A DNA stretch of 64,000 nt, from NCBI GenBank assembly GCA_963575645.1, contig OY754466.1:37976001-38040000 (forward strand), read 5' to 3'. This document shows positions 9,806 to 19,809 of the stretch, one piece after another. The translations under genes and the position numbers were made by a program. The notes beneath the pieces were generated by a model. The model did not search any database. It had not been told where the DNA came from and worked only from the letters and a program-made list of their open reading frames with translations. Every line of letters starts with the position of its first letter. Positions within the stretch are counted from its first letter, which is position 1. This DNA comes from Xanthostigma xanthostigma (Eukaryota; Arthropoda; Insecta; Raphidioptera; Raphidiidae).

Positions 9806-10985
9806 TTTTATAATGTCTGAACACAAAATTGAAGACCTGGCTGAAGGGTAGTGAGGCTTAGCCAAGCCGTGAATTTTTATTTATAAAAAAATTCCTTGAG
9901 GATTTAGTATTTAATAAAATAAATAATTAATAAACCAGATCACTTTAGTCGGGCCTAAATGTCTGCCATGCGGTTACAAAACTGTCTTTTATACTTGAGT
10001 AATACAAATAAGATGTTACGGGTGTGCGAGAGAGATAGTATATGGGCTGAGTTGAAGTGAATTGCGGTGCGCTATATAAGCTATCTCTGCCTACACGTAG
10101 CGTCTTACCCGCACTCACGTATAATAGACAGTTTTATATCCGCCTGGCAGACTTTTAGATACGACCAAATATATAAGTTCCTCTAACTCCTAAGTGGAGC
10201 ATAGGACCTCTACGAAAATTTTTATTCTAGTCCTATCTTTTGCCATATTTTTGACTTGAATGATCCGGCTTATTTATTTTTTATTTTATTAAATACTAAA
10301 TATGAAGGTATTAAAAGTTTCAAAATTTCTCATTTTTTGCAAAGTAAAAAATTCACAGCTTGGCTAGCCATCATTACCCTTCAGCAGTGCCGGATTAACC
10401 TTTAAGCAAAGTAAGCACCTACTTAGGGCATCACGTTTCAGGGGGCACCAAAAATCACAACTCAGAAATGAAAAGCACCTCACCAGACCGTGTCAACAAC
10501 ATTTTTTGTTCTTTTTGTCATATGTTCTCAAAAATTTGATCCACTGATATAACACTGTCTTTAGAGTATAGAAGTTAAAAATAAATGATAGGTAATTTTT
10601 TGTTTTTTAAAATGAAATGTTTTTTCTTTAACTTTAAAGTCTTTGTAACTTTTTTTCAATTAATTGTATAAAAATGCCTAAGGACCGATTTTATAGACAG
10701 TAGAATTTTCAATGAGAGCATGGATTGTAAAATTCAATGTTTTTCCTAAAATTCTACGCTTTTTAAATTTTTTTCTACCAATTTTGATTTTATGACATTA
10801 ACAATTCGAAAAAAAACATTTTTTATTAACTTAACATGACAGAGACAGATAATATTAGATTTTTTCTAGACTGCTGTTAGAGATTATGACCCATAGGCAA
10901 CAAATGTTTAGGGCATCAAGGAGCCTTAATCCGGCACAGCCTTTCAGCCAGGTTTTCGGTTTTGTGTTCAGACATTACAAAAGTG
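9806..10985. repeat. Large foldback element interrupted by a hAT MITE
   Basis: The left side from 9806 pairs with the right side up to 10985: TAATGTCTGAACACAAAA and CTGGCTGAAGG on the left face CAGCCAGG...TTTTGTGTTCAGACATTA on the right. The pairing continues inward through AATAAAATAAATAATTAATA and GTCTGCCATGCGG/CCGCCTGGCAGAC to a centre near 10060. Removing the nested hAT (10385-10939) gives an almost continuous palindrome of about 620 bp. No protein is encoded. Confidence 0.8.
10385..10939. mobile_element. hAT-type MITE nested in the foldback
   Basis: The ends CAGTGCCGGATTAA and TTAATCCGGCACAG are inverted. They are flanked by CCCTTCAG (10377-10384) and CCTTTCAG (10940-10947), an 8-bp duplication with one mismatch. 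The duplicated octamer belongs to the right arm of the surrounding palindrome, so this element is younger than its host element. Confidence 0.85.
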
Positions 10986-11008
10986 CCTCAGATACCTACG
11001 CAAAACTA

Positions 11009-11173
11009 GGTTCGTTCCAAGCAGCCGCGGACGGTAATAGAACCGTACACAGTCTTGTCACTGCGCAAGATTAATTTGCGCACTAGCTCAAAAATCGATA
11101 CTGCGCAAAACAGTCTTACGCAGTAACAAGACTGTACGGTTTTATTACCGTTCGCGGCTGCTTGGAACGAACT
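11009..11173. mobile_element. Small palindromic MITE
   Basis: The arms AGGTTCGTTCCAAGCAGC and GCTGCTTGGAACGAACTT are near-perfect inverted copies. They continue through CGGTAATA and GTACA(C)AGTCTTGT to a 60-bp centre. There is no clear target duplication and no coding sequence. Confidence 0.7.
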
Positions 11174-11195
11174 TACTGTTTGATAGTTCTTGGAC

Positions 11196-11232
11196 TATAA
11201 GTTCTATTCCGTAATCCGCGATTGGTCAGTCA
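11196..11232 (+). promoter_or_regulatory. Candidate TATA + initiator core promoter
   Basis: TATAAG (11196-11201) lies 32 bp upstream of the A of TCAGT (11226-11230, A at 11228). This is the spacing of a TATA box and an arthropod initiator. A CpG-rich segment and a well-placed ATG follow. Short motifs like these occur by chance, so without transcript data this is only a candidate. Confidence 0.3.
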
Positions 11233-11291
11233 GCAAGTGGTCCGGTGTCCGTAGTACGATATACGAAATACATAGAACAAAACATAATCAC

Positions 11292-11378
11292 ATGGCAACG
11301 GAAAGCACCATGTCGTCGTCGTCGTCGCCGATGGTGCAGCAAAAGAAGAGCGAGAACGCGGGAAAGACGCATACATAG
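11292..11378 (+). CDS. Possible short first-exon or upstream ORF
   Basis: An ATG in good context (CACATGGC) opens a 28-codon frame: MATESTMSSSSSPMVQQKK, then SENAGKTHT and a stop. The serine run comes from a GTC trinucleotide repeat. It lies about 65 bp after the candidate initiator. The composition (hydrophilic, serine-rich start) would suit an N-terminal exon, but no splice donor in frame precedes the stop, so it could equally be an upstream ORF or chance. I do not recognise it. Confidence 0.2.
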   Translation: MATESTMSSSSSPMVQQKKSENAGKTHT

Positions 11379-11567
11379 CGTTTGACACGAGGTTTGCCGG
11401 GCCCCCTTGACCAACACACCGGCGGCCCACGAATGCCCGACACCATCGATATATACTATATACCTATGTACTATTATAGCCTGCATAGCTCTACATAAAG
11501 CTTGATCGACACCGCCGCATATATATGTTAAAAACAAATACATTGTCTTTCTCAAGTCACATTTTCA

Positions 11568-12190
11568 CCTATACTAATATATAAAGCTGAAGAGTTTGTT
11601 TGTTTGTTTGTTTGAACGCGCTAATCTCAGGAACTACTGGTTCAAACTGAATAAAATTTTTTTTGTTAGATAGCCCATTTACCGAGGAAGGCTATAGGCT
11701 ATATAATATTACGCTACGACCATTAGGAACGGAGCTTTAATGAAAAATGTTGCAAAAAGTATCTCAAAAATAAGCTTCAATTCATGTGAAATGCACTAAC
11801 TAGATATACTCATATTAGTGATGAAAGAACCCAACCTCAGGTAGATCAATCGGTAGCGCATACGACTGTCAATATCAGGGTCGTGTGTTCGAGCCCCACG
11901 TTGGGTGAATATATTTTTTTTTTATTTATTTTTTACATTGCTTTCTTTTAAGGCTTACATTTAAATTTAAATTTATTTTAATTTTAATTAATTCATTTAA
12001 AAAAAATTATTAGTTAAAAAAAGTTTAAATACTGCTCTTTATCGACAAAAACTTTTGAACGGTAACTCCGATCATCATGAAATTTGGACACAACATTCAT
12101 CTCGGTAAACTCAGATGAATGTGTGTACTCATGTCCCTTCCTTCCACATTCGTTCTTTTGCACCCGGGTGAAACCGGGCGGGACCGCTAG
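11568..12190 (+). mobile_element. Helitron-like element A with tRNA-like cassette
   Basis: The element starts with (TC)..TATACTAATATATAAAGC and ends GGGCGGGACCGCTAG followed by T, with a CACCCGGGTG/CCGGG hairpin just before the end. A TC start, a CTAG end, a subterminal hairpin and no target duplication are the Helitron pattern. It encodes no Rep/helicase and is non-autonomous. It matches five other copies in this window (B-F). Like C, D and E it contains an internal cassette with a tRNA-like sequence that B and F lack. Confidence 0.7.
11835..11907 (+). tRNA. tRNA-Lys-like sequence (anticodon position GTC), decayed
   Basis: The D-arm (ATCAATCGGTAGCGC), an anticodon loop CTGTCAA and the T-arm with B-box GTTCGAGCCCC are readable and resemble insect tRNA-Lys. 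The anticodon position reads GTC (Asp) rather than CTT. The 5' acceptor strand CCTCAGG does not pair with the 3' strand GTTGGGT, so it is unlikely to mature. It is part of Helitron-like copy A. Confidence 0.55.
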
Positions 12191-12834
12191 TCGAAAATAA
12201 ATCTAAAACGATTTTTCAATTCTGACAATGTAAAAAAAGCAAACCATCACATACAGTGTAAACTTTATGTAGCGATACACAAGGAACTGTGCAAATTGTG
12301 GCGTTATTGAGAGTTGCCGTTAAACGGAGAGAAGAAATAATCCATTTATCTGAATCCAAAGCGTCTTCCAACATCACTTATCTTTTCTCACGCCTCTATT
12401 GCGCGTATTAATAAAACTTTTTCGGCAATACAAAAAGATTTTCTTTTATTCGCCATGTTCACAGTTTGCAAGTTTGTGAGCAACTACGAATATGAAGAAT
12501 ATTGACAACTTATCGATAAGCAGCTGAGCTAAACATATGAAAGATAATCCCAACAAACGAAAGAACGAATTCCTTAGAATCTTCGGTACGCATGATCCCG
12601 CCAACAAAGCAACAAAATAACAAACAACTACGGTTTATTTCTTATTGATGACGTATTGTTGTCGTTATTTAGAGTGTATCAGGATATAAGCAACAAGATA
12701 ATTCAACTAGAGTTCAGTAATTTCCACGGTTTGAGGAGTTTGTCGTAATATCGAGTGACGTTAAATGGATTTTACACTGTAGTTAGCTTTATCTAAATAC
12801 ATAAGTCTTATAGAAAAGATAAAAATTGTAGATA
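12191..12834. other. no gene seen
   Basis: AT-rich single-copy-looking sequence with no open frame of note, no terminal repeats and no RNA gene recognised. Confidence 0.4.
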
Positions 12835-13588
12835 CAGTAGAACCTCGGTAAGTCAAAATTCAAGGGAGAATCCAAAAAATTCAATTTATAAAGTTTATGG
12901 ACGATTTCGACTTAGGGCGGTTTTATAAGGAAATTTTCGACTTGTGGAGCTTAAGAGTATTCGTCCCTGCAAACACTCCCTGCACCCTTCATCTCAAATC
13001 TTTTCCCCTCGCCTAAAAACGGTTCGCGCTCTCCCGACGCTATTTTTAAAGCTAGAGGGTTCTGGTAAACGCCAAATGAAAGACAAAGAATCAGACTACA
13101 GATCCTTCAGGCGAATTTTTTTAAAAACAGTTTCGCCTACGTGTGAAATATTACGTAACTTATAATTTTTTTCAAAAGGTTGTAAGTTTTTTCAGGAATT
13201 TTTTTTTCAAAAAATTCGCGTGAAGGATCTGTAGTCCGATTCTTTGTCTTTCATTTGGCGTTTACCAGAACCCTCTAGCTTTAAAAATAGCGTCGGAAGA
13301 GCGCGAACCGTTTTTAGGCGAGGGGAAAAGATTTGAGATGAAGGGTGCAGGGGGTATTTGCAGGGACGAATACTCTTAAGATTCATTCTAACTAATTTTG
13401 AGTTAGAGACAATTTCTATGTTCGAGATGCAAAGATCCAATTTATTTTTTCAAATTGACAATTTCGATCTATAGAGGGTTGAGAGTTCGAGTAATTGAGA
13501 TTTTGGGGCTTGAAGGGAAGGGAACAAAACATTTTTTCGAGTTTTGGAGGTTTTCAATGTATCGAGGTTCGACTTAAAAAGGGTCTAC
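12835..13588. mobile_element. pogo/Tigger-like MITE with long internal inverted repeat
   Basis: The left end is TA-CAGTAGAACCTCGGTAAGTC and the right end holds the inverted CGAGGTTCGACTT...GGTCTACT-A, as in pogo/Tigger elements with TA duplication. Inside, arms at about 12950-13116 and 13208-13383 are inverted copies of one another at over 90% identity (AGAGTATTCGTCCCTGCAAA facing TTTGCAGGGACGAATACTCT). The open frames on the two arms mirror each other and are not genes. The interior pine-like hairpin is much longer than the TIR itself. Confidence 0.7.
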
Positions 13589-14007
13589 TAAAATATTTTT
13601 AATTTCAATTTGAAATGGGAGACCACAGAACATGTGACTAGTGATAGGGAATTATCTAAATTTATTTATGCGTTTATTTATGCTCGATCTCACATGTCAA
13701 TATTTATTAGAACTTCTTGGTTTATAGAAGGGTCCAGAGTGATTTTAATAGTGCAATTAATATTAACTCATAAATACTCAACTTCTTTTTAATTAATAAT
13801 CTACAAAAATCAACACTATCAACATATTGCAATGACGCATTTCTAGGTTAGAGTTCAGCAACCATTGTGATCCATAAATCCGTCATACAAGGACCACGGA
13901 ACCATATATCATAAATGTGTACCGAATACGTGCTTTGCCGATTTTTTACATGTCAAATAAAGTGTACCACATTTCCATTGATAAATAAAATATTGGTTAT
14001 TAATAAA
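13589..14007. other. no gene seen
   Basis: AT-rich, with no recognisable element ends. A 60-codon frame at 13610-13792 has no family signature. Confidence 0.4.
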
Positions 14008-14530
14008 TTACAGTTTAAAAAAAACTAATGAAACACGCATTAATAGCAAACCGAACTAAGAAGTAGAAAATAATTATTAACAAAATAATTCAATCATAGT
14101 AAAAAAGCGTGGGGTGCTTGATATTAAATGTTACAATTATTTCATTGGTAGCTATATTTATAAAGTTAGAGTTATAATGAAAATATACTAATTGGCACCC
14201 CACGATTTCTTACTATAATTGAAGTATTTTGTTAATAACTATTTTCTACTTTTTAGTTCGGTTTGCTATTAAAGCGTGTTTTTTTTAAGTTTCTTTAAAC
14301 TATAATTTATTTTCTTAATTTTTAGTCTCAAAACGACATCAAACGGATTTTTTTCAAAACTTTCTAATTCAAATTTGTTTCAAATTTTTTTCTAATTCAA
14401 ATTTAAATATGAAATAATTGTATTGCCATCGGTCCTTGACACGTATGCAAATTTTCAAGTTAATCAGACTTCTTGAAATTGTTAAAAATTACGCTGAAAG
14501 ATTCCTTTACATACATACATATACAGGAAG
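14008..14530 (+). repeat. Foldback element with tail
   Basis: The arms at about 14010-14130 and 14190-14312 are inverted copies (AACACGCATTAATAGCAAACC facing GGTTTGCTATTAAAGCGTGTT, trimmed). They belong to the same family as 1921-2143. The downstream tail (14419-14515) matches the triplicated tail unit of 2.17-2.62 kb (CATCGGTCCTTGACACGTAT) and ends in a CATA tract. This fixes the family layout as palindrome, then tail, then CATA repeat. Confidence 0.75.
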
Positions 14531-15042
14531 CTATTAAAAGCGTGTTAAAAACGTGCGTTTGCGGTATTTGCCAAGCACTTGTAGAGTTTTATTTCAGCTG
14601 GACTCCTTGTATGTGAAAGGAAGGGGACCTTGATGCCTAATAGCATATACCTTAATCACCGCCTCTTTTCTGTGTGGCTCGACTTCTTTTTTTGTTTAAT
14701 GCATCTACATAATATTATATCAATGTACCTATACTAATATACGCACAGCTACAAATATCAACATTATGTATTAGACACATAATATTATGTATGCAATTTA
14801 TTAAAATTAACAACACGCGATTTTTAAAATAACAGATCCACCGGGCAGCAGATGGATTCCAAATAATAAAATCGTACCTATACGATTTAAAGACCGCGCA
14901 CACTTGTTACGCGCGAACCTGCACGACCAGCACATCACGAAGTAAAAAAAGCCTGTTCGTGAAGGTACGCACATGCAACCAACAGCCAGCAACGCCCGGT
15001 CAGTCAGTCACCTACAGTTTGTCTAGCCGTACTAAACCAATC
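14531..15042. other. no gene seen
   Basis: Contains a moderately CpG-rich patch at 14890-15010 with two adjacent TCAGT initiator-like motifs near 15000, but no TATA box or ATG context to support a promoter. Short minus-strand open frames have no signature. Confidence 0.35.
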
Positions 15043-15440
15043 TAAAAGCCGCTGCACACGAGGCTGAATTTGCCGCTAGATTTCTAGCGCTGGTTTTCTT
15101 GATGGCTTTTATGTGTTCGCTTCACACAAAACGTCTTTTCAAGCTTGTTTTGTGGATAGATCTGATGCGCGCGCAGTGACAGTTAAAATATAAACATAGA
15201 GCAAAGCATGTCCGTTGTCTGACTCTCAGCAGGATGACGCCTTGTTTGTGGGCGTTTGTTCATGTCGCCCTGCACGTGACAAGATACTGTTTCCCGATTG
15301 GTTCTGGCTCAGAGCAAGCAGTTGACCTAGCAAGAAAAATAGCCCCTGTTATGATTTTAAAATCTACCTTGTGTGCTAGCAGGCGAGCCCATAGCGACGT
15401 CATTTCCAGCCTTGTACCCAGCCTGCCGGCCAGCAGAAAA
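15043..15440. mobile_element. Harbinger-type MITE, truncated copy
   Basis: It begins AAAAGCCGCTGCACACGAGG and follows, in reverse orientation, the element at 40781-41229. Shared blocks include GCGCGCAGTGACAGTT, CACGTGACAAGATACTG and GACGTCATTTCCAGC. It breaks off near CCTGCCGGCCAGCAG, so the far TIR is missing. Open frames within it are by-products of GC-rich sequence. Confidence 0.7.
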
Positions 15441-15445
15441 CCAAA

Positions 15446-15541
15446 CAGGGCATTTCCGTCCTTCAGTGAGAGAGGTTAAATCATTCCAAATTAGTCATAG
15501 TTTCTTCTTCCGAGAGGAATATGAGCTGTTACCGGTCACCT
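15446..15541. mobile_element. Partial MITE joined to the Harbinger copy
   Basis: The segment from GGCATTTCCGTCC to GTTACCGGTCACCT matches the right half of the palindromic MITE at 26393-26786 (ATTCCAAATTAGTCATAG is shared). It abuts the truncated Harbinger MITE directly, forming a chimeric junction near 15440. Confidence 0.65.
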
Positions 15542-15550
15542 GTATAGTTC

Positions 15551-16500
15551 TGCATAGATTATTCTGTTAGCCTCACATTTCGCTCAAATAAATGATTAGC
15601 CTGAGCTGCCGAAAAGCGGTTACTCTCTACATAATTTCTTATAAAACTTGAGCGGCACGGTGACTAATAAATTATAAATAAACAAATATAATTAACTATT
15701 TTTATAGCAACATGTTCGTTGTCACGGTTGTACTGTTTTAACAAAACTGAAATTTCGACCTGAAAAAATTGTTAATGCAGAAGATCGAATGCAATTTTTT
15801 TTTGCACGCCACACAGTCATGGCTCAATGCGGATAACACAAAGTGCCCTATGCGTTTGTAATCTTTCAATAATACACCGTATACTTTATATATTTGACGG
15901 TCTATGCTACAGAGTGAACCAAAAAGTGATAAATGAAACATTATGTGGCCAAAAGGTATAATAAAGCTCACGCTGATTTTTTTCGTAATTTTGAGGTGAA
16001 AACAGCTTACAAATACGTATGAATATGTGCGTCCGTTCATATTTCTGAAAATCACAACTTTTATAATTTAGCATATTAATTACGGTACATAATACAAACT
16101 TATAGCTATTTTTGCCATTGGTGTTGTGTTAAACAGTTGCAATGCTATATACGAGTATGAGAAAAAAATATTTTCTAAGCAATGTCACTGTTGGGACTTA
16201 AACCGGAAATTTCCACTATCGCGGCGGATGACTTGTCAGTTAGTATACAAAGACACATCAGAACAACCAATCATTCTCATAATTAAAGCATATTTGCAAC
16301 TGTATTTCACATACTCCGACAGCCAATTTTTACATATTATGTCTCAAAGTTGGGCCCATATAAATTATAGCAAAATCGGTTCAGCGACTTTTTAGAAAAG
16401 TAACAAAAATCAAAAAAATATTGCAAAAGTCCTAGTTGTCGCGTGAACGCTGCACTCGGTTTCATTATACACTAAAAAAACACTAAAAAAATAAAAAACT
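15551..16500. other. no gene supported
   Basis: Open frames of 105 codons (minus, 15738-16055) and 89 codons (plus, 16126-16395) occur. Their sequence has no recognised domain and the composition is that of the background. No repeats with clear ends. Confidence 0.35.
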
Positions 16501-16510
16501 TTTTAAAATA

Positions 16511-16640
16511 ACTCCTTCAAAAAAGGCTCACTAAAAAGCGTAAAATAACAGAGTAATATGTACTTAGGTATATTAAATAGGTGCCGACCTCAAAACTTTG
16601 TTAGTTTACGCATTTTAGTGAGCCTTTCTGAAAGAGCTTA
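16511..16640. repeat. Short imperfect foldback
   Basis: CTTCAAAAAAGGCTCACTAA (from 16513) faces TTAGTGAGCCTTTCTGAAAG (to about 16635), with TTTACGC inward of it. The spacer is about 50 bp. Confidence 0.6.
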
Positions 16641-17312
16641 AACAAATTTTTTTTTCTATTTATAAAGCATACAGAAAAAAAATATTTCTAATAAAAATAA
16701 TTGTCGTTAATTTTCTTTAGATCAGGTAAAAAAAAGATTTGTCCAAAAGCGAAATTAACGCGAAGAAAGCCGTGGGTAAAGACTATATAGATTAATAAAA
16801 TATAAGTTCATTAAAAAATTCAAATTAAAGAACGTGTAATATAAATAATAATGTTTCGCCGTTAATGATATTTTATAGTGTTCACTGGGTCACATGTAAG
16901 TGCTAATTTGAATTGAAACCGTAGACAATGGATAGTTTAACAACTGGCACTTTTTTCCTTTGTATATTGTCTAGAGTTTCTATATTTATGTGTATGCAAA
17001 TCGTAGACAATCGTAAAACAAACACACTTCATCGACTTTGATATGAAATTAAACATCGGCAATAAATATGTACCTACTAGCGCACACTAATAAGTAGTAA
17101 GTACATAATAACGGTCTTCAAACATCAGTAAATAATGCAAGAACAGGTGTTAGAGACACTTCGTTGCTATTAAAATCAGTGTTGCCAGACCTAAGGGAGT
17201 TTTTTCTAGATCTATAGGGTGTTTCCAACAGTTTGGGTAATAAAAATTAGATTTTAAGAAACAAAAAAAAAATACTCCTTTAAAGCGATGTGAAATAAAA
17301 AGTAAAACATAA
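16641..17312. other. no gene seen
   Basis: AT-rich sequence without recognisable features. The 113-codon minus-strand frame at 17150-17491 overlaps a Helitron-like repeat and lacks a signature. Confidence 0.35.
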
Positions 17313-17740
17313 TCCTGACTATTGACTAATATTATAAATGTGAGTTTGTTTGTTACGCTTTCACGCGTAAACCGCTGAACAGACTCCGATAAAATTTGGC
17401 AAGGAGATAGATTGCATCCTGAGGAAGGACATAGGCTACTGTTTGTCTCTGATGGGGTGAAAGTTTGTATGGAGAACCGATCATTACTCAAGTTAGGGAT
17501 ATGAAAATGAATATTTAGGCTTTTGGTAAAAAATAAAGAATTACGTGTTTCGGCGTTTTTGCAAAATCATCAATCAAGAGGGTAAAATTAGGGATGATTT
17601 CAAAATTCACACGTAATATACCTGTGTATATATAGCACGCAAAAACTTCTGGCAAAAATATCAAAGTGTATAAAAACATTGGTACTACAATACGGTGGAG
17701 CCGTTGTCACTGTTTCATTTCAATCGCGGGTAGCAGCTAG
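17313..17740 (+). mobile_element. Helitron-like element G
   Basis: The 5' side has TTGACTAATATTATAAATG and GTTTGTTACGCTTTCACGC, and the 3' end is TCGCGGGTAGCAGCTAG followed by T. It shares the 5' text with the copy at 62.69-63.12 kb. Non-coding and non-autonomous. Confidence 0.6.
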
Positions 17741-17741
17741 T

Positions 17742-18015
17742 TTTTAAATAAAAGATTTTGTTTAACAGCGATAAGAAGTCCCTCTATATGGAATTGGAGG
17801 ACTTCCTATCGCTGTTGAAAGAAATCTTTTAATTCAAAAATTATTCCTTACTTTTTTGTCCACATTGCTATCAAAAAGTGTTTTAGTTTTAGTTTTTTGA
17901 AACACTAATTTTAATTATAACCCTAAAAACCAACACTCAAATAATTATGTTTAAATAAACTATTTACATATTCATAAATATTTATACAAATTATTGTATT
18001 GTCACGGGCTCTTAA
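17742..18015 (+). repeat. Foldback element plus decayed tail
   Basis: AAAGATTTTGTTTAACAGCG...TCC faces GGA...CGCTGTTGAAAGAAATCTTT across a short centre (about 17750-17833). The flanks contain the family text TTACTTTTTTGTCCACATTGC and AAAAAGTGTTTTAG seen at 55.4-55.6 kb. A weak copy of the tail (ATTGTATTGTCACGGGCTC) follows. Confidence 0.65.
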
Positions 18016-18025
18016 CACAAGTGCA

Positions 18026-18247
18026 AAAACGGTAGAGCCGAAGGCTCCACTGCGGATGTCACAGCCGAGCGGGACGCAACTCCGTGAGACAAGGCAGTCA
18101 TATATAATATAGTGGAACCGAAGGCTCCACTACTGTTGTCGCAGCCGAGCGCGCTGCCCCGTGAAGCAAGACTGTAATACGATGGAGCAACTTTTGCCGC
18201 TGCCGTGTTTCATCTCTATCGCGTACGAAGCCGCTGGTTGCGGCTAG
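18026..18247 (+). mobile_element. Helitron-like 3' end with two-unit minisatellite
   Basis: Two direct units of about 90 bp, each with CCGAAGGCTCCACT and GCAGCCGAGCG-type text, precede a terminus GGTTGCGGCTAG followed by T. Similar 'CCGAAGGTTCCACTACTG' text precedes a GGTAGCGGTTAG end near 36.13 kb, so the minisatellite belongs to a Helitron subfamily. Confidence 0.5.
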
Positions 18248-18610
18248 TTACAAAATTAAAATGTAAATTATTGTACCGTCTAAAAATAATATGACCTAAG
18301 ATAATAAACTTACGCACATCAAGATTTTATCAAGCTACAATTTTAAAGAAAAACTAATCTTCTTCAGTAAAAAAAATCTAAATGCTCATTTCGCAATAAT
18401 AAATTAGTTGTATATTATACGATTTTCAACGGTTTGATTTTTTCTAAAAAGCAACGCTTCCAGCGAAAAATAATCTTTTTACAATAAGCGCAAATATATC
18501 ATTATGTATAATATAAATGTGTGTAGTATTATTATTATACACACAATTTTAAGTGGACACATCAGTAGCGTACGTTTAATATTAAACTATTATTATATTA
18601 TTACATCAGG
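18248..18610. other. no gene seen
   Basis: AT-rich spacer with short TATTATTA tracts. No features recognised. Confidence 0.4.
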
Positions 18611-18612
18611 TA

Positions 18613-19796
18613 CCGTAAAATGGGGTGACTTTGACCAAAAACCAAAAAAATGTTTCATTGCTAAATACTTTCCGTATTGATATAATTATTCGGAAGTTTT
18701 ATTGCTTAAATAGTAAGCTAATATATTGTCAAAAGTTTTCATGTAAACAAAATGTTTCAATTTTTATCTGTACATGATACATACGAAGCCAAAGTCATAT
18801 GCGAAAGTTAATGAAAATTTGTAGTGCTCAAAGTATCATTAATATTTGCAAAACTAGAAACTTTACGACTAATTTCAATAACGTGATTCTTTTGTGTCAA
18901 AACGCAGTATTCTAAATATTCAACTTTGACAATATTTTTACGATTTTTGGGTTAACTTGACCGCCTGGGTGAAGTTGACTAGCTTGCAGAGACTTGCAAA
19001 AACTTGCTGTCTTGTGTGTCTGTATTGTTCTAACAACGCGGTTTGTTCTGTTGAATGAATGTGAGTGGTTGTAAAATTGAGTTCTTAATTATTTAAAAGT
19101 TGAATTTGACGATGCCGAGAATATATAAGCGTAAAGTGGGTACTCGATTTTTTAAAGATTATAGTGAAGAAACATTAGAAAAATGCTTAGAAGAGGTTTT
19201 AGAAGGAAAGATAAATGCAACTCAGGCTTCTAAAAAATATAAAAAAAAAAAACAATTGTGCGAACCCAAAACCGGTCGCAAAGGGGAATTTTCGTTTTAT
19301 TTGGACCTTTCGGCGTTTAATTTCCGCTAAAATGTTTTTTTATATTTGAAAGTAGTTTTAGTGATATTTTTATACATTTTTATTGACGTAAACTGCTTAA
19401 TTTTAATCTGATTTAAAGTAAACTGTTTAATTTCCATTTTTTTGCATTATTTAGGTTGTTCAGACTTTAATGTTCGTTTTTTTTTAATAAATGTTTCATA
19501 AAATGTTCTCTTTTCATATTCCTGTGAACAAACTAACCCCAACTAGCTAAAATAAACAATTAGAATGAAAATTAACGCTGTGGTCAACTTAACCCCATTT
19601 GCGGTGAAGTTGACTATTACGCCATTTTATTTTTTTTCTTGATAATGGTAAACAAACTAAAGAAACTATTTTTCCTTAACGTTAGTACTACCTAATACCC
19701 ATATTGTCAAAAAACATTATCCCTGAATTTTTGTAATCTTCACATAGAAATTTTAGTTCAAACCTAAAAATTGGTCAAAGTCACCCCATTTTACGG
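18613..19796 (+). mobile_element. pogo-family element, copy P1
   Basis: TIRs of 24 bp (starting CCGTAAAATGGGGTGACTTT, inverted at the right end) are flanked by TA on both sides. Internally the motifs GGTCAAAGT/TGGTGAAGTTGAC recur near both ends. The element keeps the first exon-like part of a pogo transposase (19112-19330) but no DDE region. The second copy at 58856-60113 is highly similar and about 70 bp longer, so P1 has small internal deletions. Confidence 0.85.
19112..19330 (+). pseudogene. pogo transposase N-terminus (HTH_psq-like)
   Basis: ATG at 19112 begins MPRIYKRKVGTR, followed by YSEETLEKCLEEVLEGK and ATQASKKY. This is the standard start of pogo/CENP-B-type transposases: a basic N-terminus, then a pipsqueak-type helix-turn-helix in which 'L..A...V..GK.....AA..Y.I' helices contact the TIRs. 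After about 45 residues the frame changes abruptly to KTGRKGEFSFYLDLSAF and stops at 72 codons. The recognition helix is cut short at the lysine run, and the CENP-B second HTH and DDE catalytic domain are absent. It could not transpose itself but could in principle still make a short DNA-binding peptide. Confidence 0.75.
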
Positions 19797-19809
19797 TATT
19801 CATATTATA

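Noticed and set aside
12944-13440. Two similar proteins on opposite strands near 13 kb
   Set aside because: They are translations of the two arms of one inverted repeat. Their identity reflects DNA-level palindromy, not conserved protein.
14990-15010. Double TCAGT initiator-like motif near 15.0 kb
   Set aside because: No TATA box at -30, no downstream ATG context, and a transposon begins 40 bp later.
15738-16055. 105-codon minus-strand frame
   Set aside because: No domain, no codon-composition change from background and no neighbours of coding type.
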